This document shows, one piece after another, positions 62,154 to 64,000 of a DNA stretch of 64,000 nt. The translations under genes and the position numbers were made by a program. Each line of letters opens with the position of its first letter. The first letter of the stretch is position 1. The stretch is from Cyanobium sp. NIES-981 (GTDB taxonomy: Bacteria > Cyanobacteriota > Cyanobacteriia > PCC-6307 > Cyanobiaceae): assembly GCF_900088535.1 (NCBI RefSeq), contig NZ_LT578417.1, positions 496,001-560,000 of the forward strand, written 5' to 3'. The notes beneath the pieces were generated by a model that worked only from the letters and a program-made list of their open reading frames with translations, did not search any database and was not told the DNA's origin.

Positions 62154-63704
62154 GTGAACAGCCGCACCCGCCTCTGGATTGCCGCCGGTGCGCTGCTGCT
62201 GGCCCTGGTGGTGGTGGGCATGGTGCTGCAGGCCATCAACCAGCTGGTATGGCAGCTCAGCGCCATCCTTCCCTACGGGTTGGTGGGGCCCGTGGTGGTC
62301 CTGCTGATGGCCGGGGCCGTGCTGCTGCTCGCCCAGCTGGCCTGGCCCTGGCTGCGCAGCCTCCGCACCGGCAGCCGATCGGGCAGCCTTCCTCCCCAGC
62401 CCCCCCCTGCACCGGACAACCGCCGGGAGGCGGCGGCCCGCCAGCTGGAGGCGATCGACCAGACCCTCGAGCGGGTGCGGGATGCGGTGGAGCGGGAGGC
62501 CCTGCGTCAGCAGCAGCAGCGGATGGCGGCGGAACTGGAGCGGGGCGATCTCGTGATCGTGGTGTTCGGCACCGGCTCAGCCGGCAAGACCTCCCTGATC
62601 CGGGCGCTGCTGCGCCGGCTGGTGGGCCAGGTGGGTGCCCCGATGGGCGCCACCGGGCGCAGCAGCCGCTACCGGCTGCGGCTGCAGGGCCTGCAGCGGG
62701 GAGTGTGGCTGGTGGACACCCCTGGAATCCTTGAGGCCGGCCGGGATGGCGCGGAGCGCGAACGGCTGGCCCGGGCCCAGGCCAGCCGGGCGGATCTGCT
62801 GCTGCTGGTGGTGGATGGGGACCTGCGGGCCGCGGAGTACCAGGTGTTCGATGCACTGGCCGCCCTCGGCAAGCGGCTGCTGCTGGTGCTCAACAAGTGC
62901 GATCTGCGCGGTGAGCAGGAGGAGCAGCGGCTGCTGGCGTTGCTGCGGCGCCGCTGCGGCACCAGGCTGGCGGCGGAGGATGTGATCCCCGCCAGCGCCT
63001 CCCCCCAGACCCTGCCGCTGCCGGGCGGCCAGCCCCACCAGCCCCCGCCGGAGGTGGAGCGGCTGCTGCTGAGGATCGCCGCCGTGCTCCATGCCGAAGG
63101 CGAGGAGCTGATCGCCGACAACCTGCTTCTGCAGTGCCGCCAGCTCGGCGAGGCGAGCCGGCAGCTGCTGGCGGAGCAGCGCCGCGGCGATGCGGCCCGC
63201 ATCGTGGACCGCTACATGTGGATCGGCGCTGGGGTGCTGGCGGTGACGCCCCTGCCCGGGATCGACCTGCTGGGGGCGGCGGCCGTCAATGCCCAGATGG
63301 TGGTGGAGATCGGCCGGGTCTACGGCGTCAGCCTCAGCCGCTCCACCGCCCAGGACCTGGCCCTCTCGGTGGGGCGCACCCTCGCCGGCCTCGGCCTGGT
63401 GAAGGGGGGCGTGAGCCTGCTCAGCGCGGCGCTCAGCCTTTCCCTGCCGGCGCTGCTGGTGAGCCGGGCCATCCAGGCGGTGAGCGCGGCCTGGCTCACC
63501 CGGGTGGCGGGGCAGAGCTTCATCACCTACTTCGAGCGGGACCAGGACTGGGGCGACGGCGGAATTCAGGATGTGGTGCAGCGGCACTACGACCTGGGCC
63601 GGCGGGACGGCGCGCTGCAGCAGTTCCTGGCGGTGGCCTTCAGGCGCGTGGTGGAACCGCTGCAGCAGAGAGACCGCCAGCTGCCCCCACGCCCGCGGGA
63701 CTGA
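62154..63704 (+). CDS. membrane-anchored GTPase with DUF697 domain
   Basis: The product is 516 aa from GTG 62154. Two N-terminal helices (about 8-28 and 42-66) are followed by an Era-like G domain: P-loop GTGSAGKTS at 139-147, DTPG at 188-191, NKCD at 247-250. The C-terminal DUF697 region (about 345-500) has hydrophobic segments (VNAQMVVEIGRVYG, LLSAALSLSLPALLVSRAIQ). Function is unknown. It starts 3 bp after the FHA-PBP stop, suggesting an operon. Confidence 0.88.
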   Translation: MNSRTRLWIAAGALLLALVVVGMVLQAINQLVWQLSAILPYGLVGPVVVLLMAGAVLLLAQLAWPWLRSLRTGSRSGSLPPQPPPAPDNRREAAARQLEAIDQTLERVRDAVEREALRQQQQRMAAELERGDLVIVVFGTGSAGKTSLIRALLRRLVGQVGAPMGATGRSSRYRLRLQGLQRGVWLVDTPGILEAGRDGAERERLARAQASRADLLLLVVDGDLRAAEYQVFDALAALGKRLLLVLNKCDLRGEQEEQRLLALLRRRCGTRLAAEDVIPASASPQTLPLPGGQPHQPPPEVERLLLRIAAVLHAEGEELIADNLLLQCRQLGEASRQLLAEQRRGDAARIVDRYMWIGAGVLAVTPLPGIDLLGAAAVNAQMVVEIGRVYGVSLSRSTAQDLALSVGRTLAGLGLVKGGVSLLSAALSLSLPALLVSRAIQAVSAAWLTRVAGQSFITYFERDQDWGDGGIQDVVQRHYDLGRRDGALQQFLAVAFRRVVEPLQQRDRQLPPRPRD

Positions 63705-63882
63705 GCAGGGCAGCGGCCCCCGCGGGCATCGCCAGCCCGAAGGCCTCCGGAGGGGGAGGCTGCAGGGGGCCCCGGCTGTCCAGCACCAGGATCAGTCCCA
63801 GGTAGAGCACCCCCACCAGGATCGAGATGGCGCCGGTCACGATGGCCACCAGGCGGCCACGGCGGTTCGGGTCGGGGGTCAT
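63640..63882 (-). CDS. small membrane protein, hypothetical
   Basis: The product is 80 aa. An N-terminal helix (LVAIVTGAISILVGVLYLGL, about residues 10-33) is followed by a Pro-rich segment and a low-complexity Ala/Gly C-terminus. The N-terminal half is well formed and I recall similar picocyanobacterial proteins; the C-terminal 25 residues overlap the end of the DUF697 gene by 65 bp and may be less constrained. Its ATG overlaps the stop of the upstream decarboxylase (ATGA). Confidence 0.7.
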   Translation of the reverse strand: MTPDPNRRGRLVAIVTGAISILVGVLYLGLILVLDSRGPLQPPPPEAFGLAMPAGAAALLSPAGVGAAGGLSAAAVPPRA

Positions 63883-64000
63883 GGCGAGGGAGAGGGCAGA
63901 GATCGGCAGTGGATCCCCTGCAGGGAAGCGGCCACCAGCGCGTGGAGCTGCTGAAGTTCCGCGACCGTGGTGTGGGGGTTCCCCAGCACCGCCTTGAGGT
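63879..64000 (-). CDS. C-terminal end of a group II PLP-dependent decarboxylase (partial)
   Basis: Only the last 39 codons are present. The segment LKAVLGNPHTTVAELQQLHA matches the C-terminal pattern of glutamate/diaminobutyrate-type decarboxylases (residues resembling F-R-x-V-x-x-N-P-x-T-x-x-x-x-L). The catalytic lysine lies outside the window, so the substrate cannot be inferred. The last residues (GIHCRSLPSPSP) look unconstrained. Confidence 0.55.
   Translation of the reverse strand, partial: LKAVLGNPHTTVAELQQLHALVAASLQGIHCRSLPSPSP

Noticed and set aside
1-64000. CRISPR arrays, insertion sequences, prophage or integrative elements
   Set aside because: The repeats seen are short, direct and without spacers or transposase genes. 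No integrase, transposase or cas gene was found, and the gene set is core cyanobacterial.

Overview
The window is a gene-dense stretch of a GC-rich chromosome from a unicellular cyanobacterium, most likely an alpha-picocyanobacterium of the Cyanobium / freshwater-brackish Synechococcus type. The evidence is the gene set: geranylgeranyl reductase ChlP, phycocyanobilin:ferredoxin oxidoreductase PcyA, ferredoxin-dependent sulfite reductase, proton-extrusion protein PxcA, CcsB, the C5-pathway enzyme HemA, a bifunctional-type FBPase/SBPase, GlgC and a DevBCA exporter. At least six copies of the cyanobacterial HIP1 octamer GCGATCGC are also present. Species assignment is inference. I see no rRNA, CRISPR array, insertion sequence, prophage or integrase; this looks like core chromosome.

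Layout. 1-9.9 kb: the end of a probable rRNA uracil methyltransferase, pheT (minus), rpmG-rpsR and an RNB-family ribonuclease (plus), an FAD oxidoreductase (minus), metG and an LptC-like lipoprotein (plus). 9.8-16.3 kb: a CCB-type complex C assembly protein, a Psb32-like TPM protein, pxcA, cobU, trmL, a LysM/M23 peptidase, tRNA-Met(CAT), a conserved hypothetical and a 2-Cys peroxiredoxin. 16.3-23.5 kb: purQ-purS, a secreted protein, a cobalamin-riboswitch-controlled hupE-cobW pair for cobalt, a lumenal pentapeptide protein, a diverged upp, a small membrane protein and ilvD. 23-31 kb: a central-carbon block (CIA30, pgl, gnd, glgC, hemA, glpX, rpe) joining the oxidative pentose phosphate pathway, glycogen synthesis, the Calvin cycle and tetrapyrrole synthesis. 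31-37.7 kb: ccsB and an LPS-transport run (lptF/G-type permease, lptB, lptA), DUF309, typA and a VanY-like peptidase. 38-48.4 kb: chlP, glyS, sir, a small secreted protein next to a G10 tract, a VanX-like dipeptidase, recG and its conserved partner. 48.4-51.3 kb: tsf-rpsB, a GT2 glycosyltransferase and a 51-residue basic protein. 51.3-64 kb: devA-devC-devB-pcyA, a catalytic/non-catalytic M16 peptidase pair, a ferritin-like di-iron protein, a SipA-like protein, bioY, lspA, an FHA-PBP1 fusion, a membrane DUF697 GTPase, a small membrane protein and the C-terminus of a PLP decarboxylase.

The most unusual sequence-level signal is a set of short tandem duplications at gene edges. The stop codons of pheT (13-nt unit), glgC (17-nt unit) and ccsB (about 14-nt unit) are each repeated downstream. 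The unit lengths are not multiples of three, so stops fall in all three frames. The Psb32-like gene instead starts with an in-frame 15-nt repeat offering five successive GTG starts. Other points of note are a near-perfect G-quadruplex motif over the predicted -35 position of rpe, a probable non-standard start of the RNB ribonuclease, and a G10 tract whose loss of one G would join a secreted protein to a start overlapping the sir stop codon. Coordinates come from reading the sequence; no database search or folding program was run.
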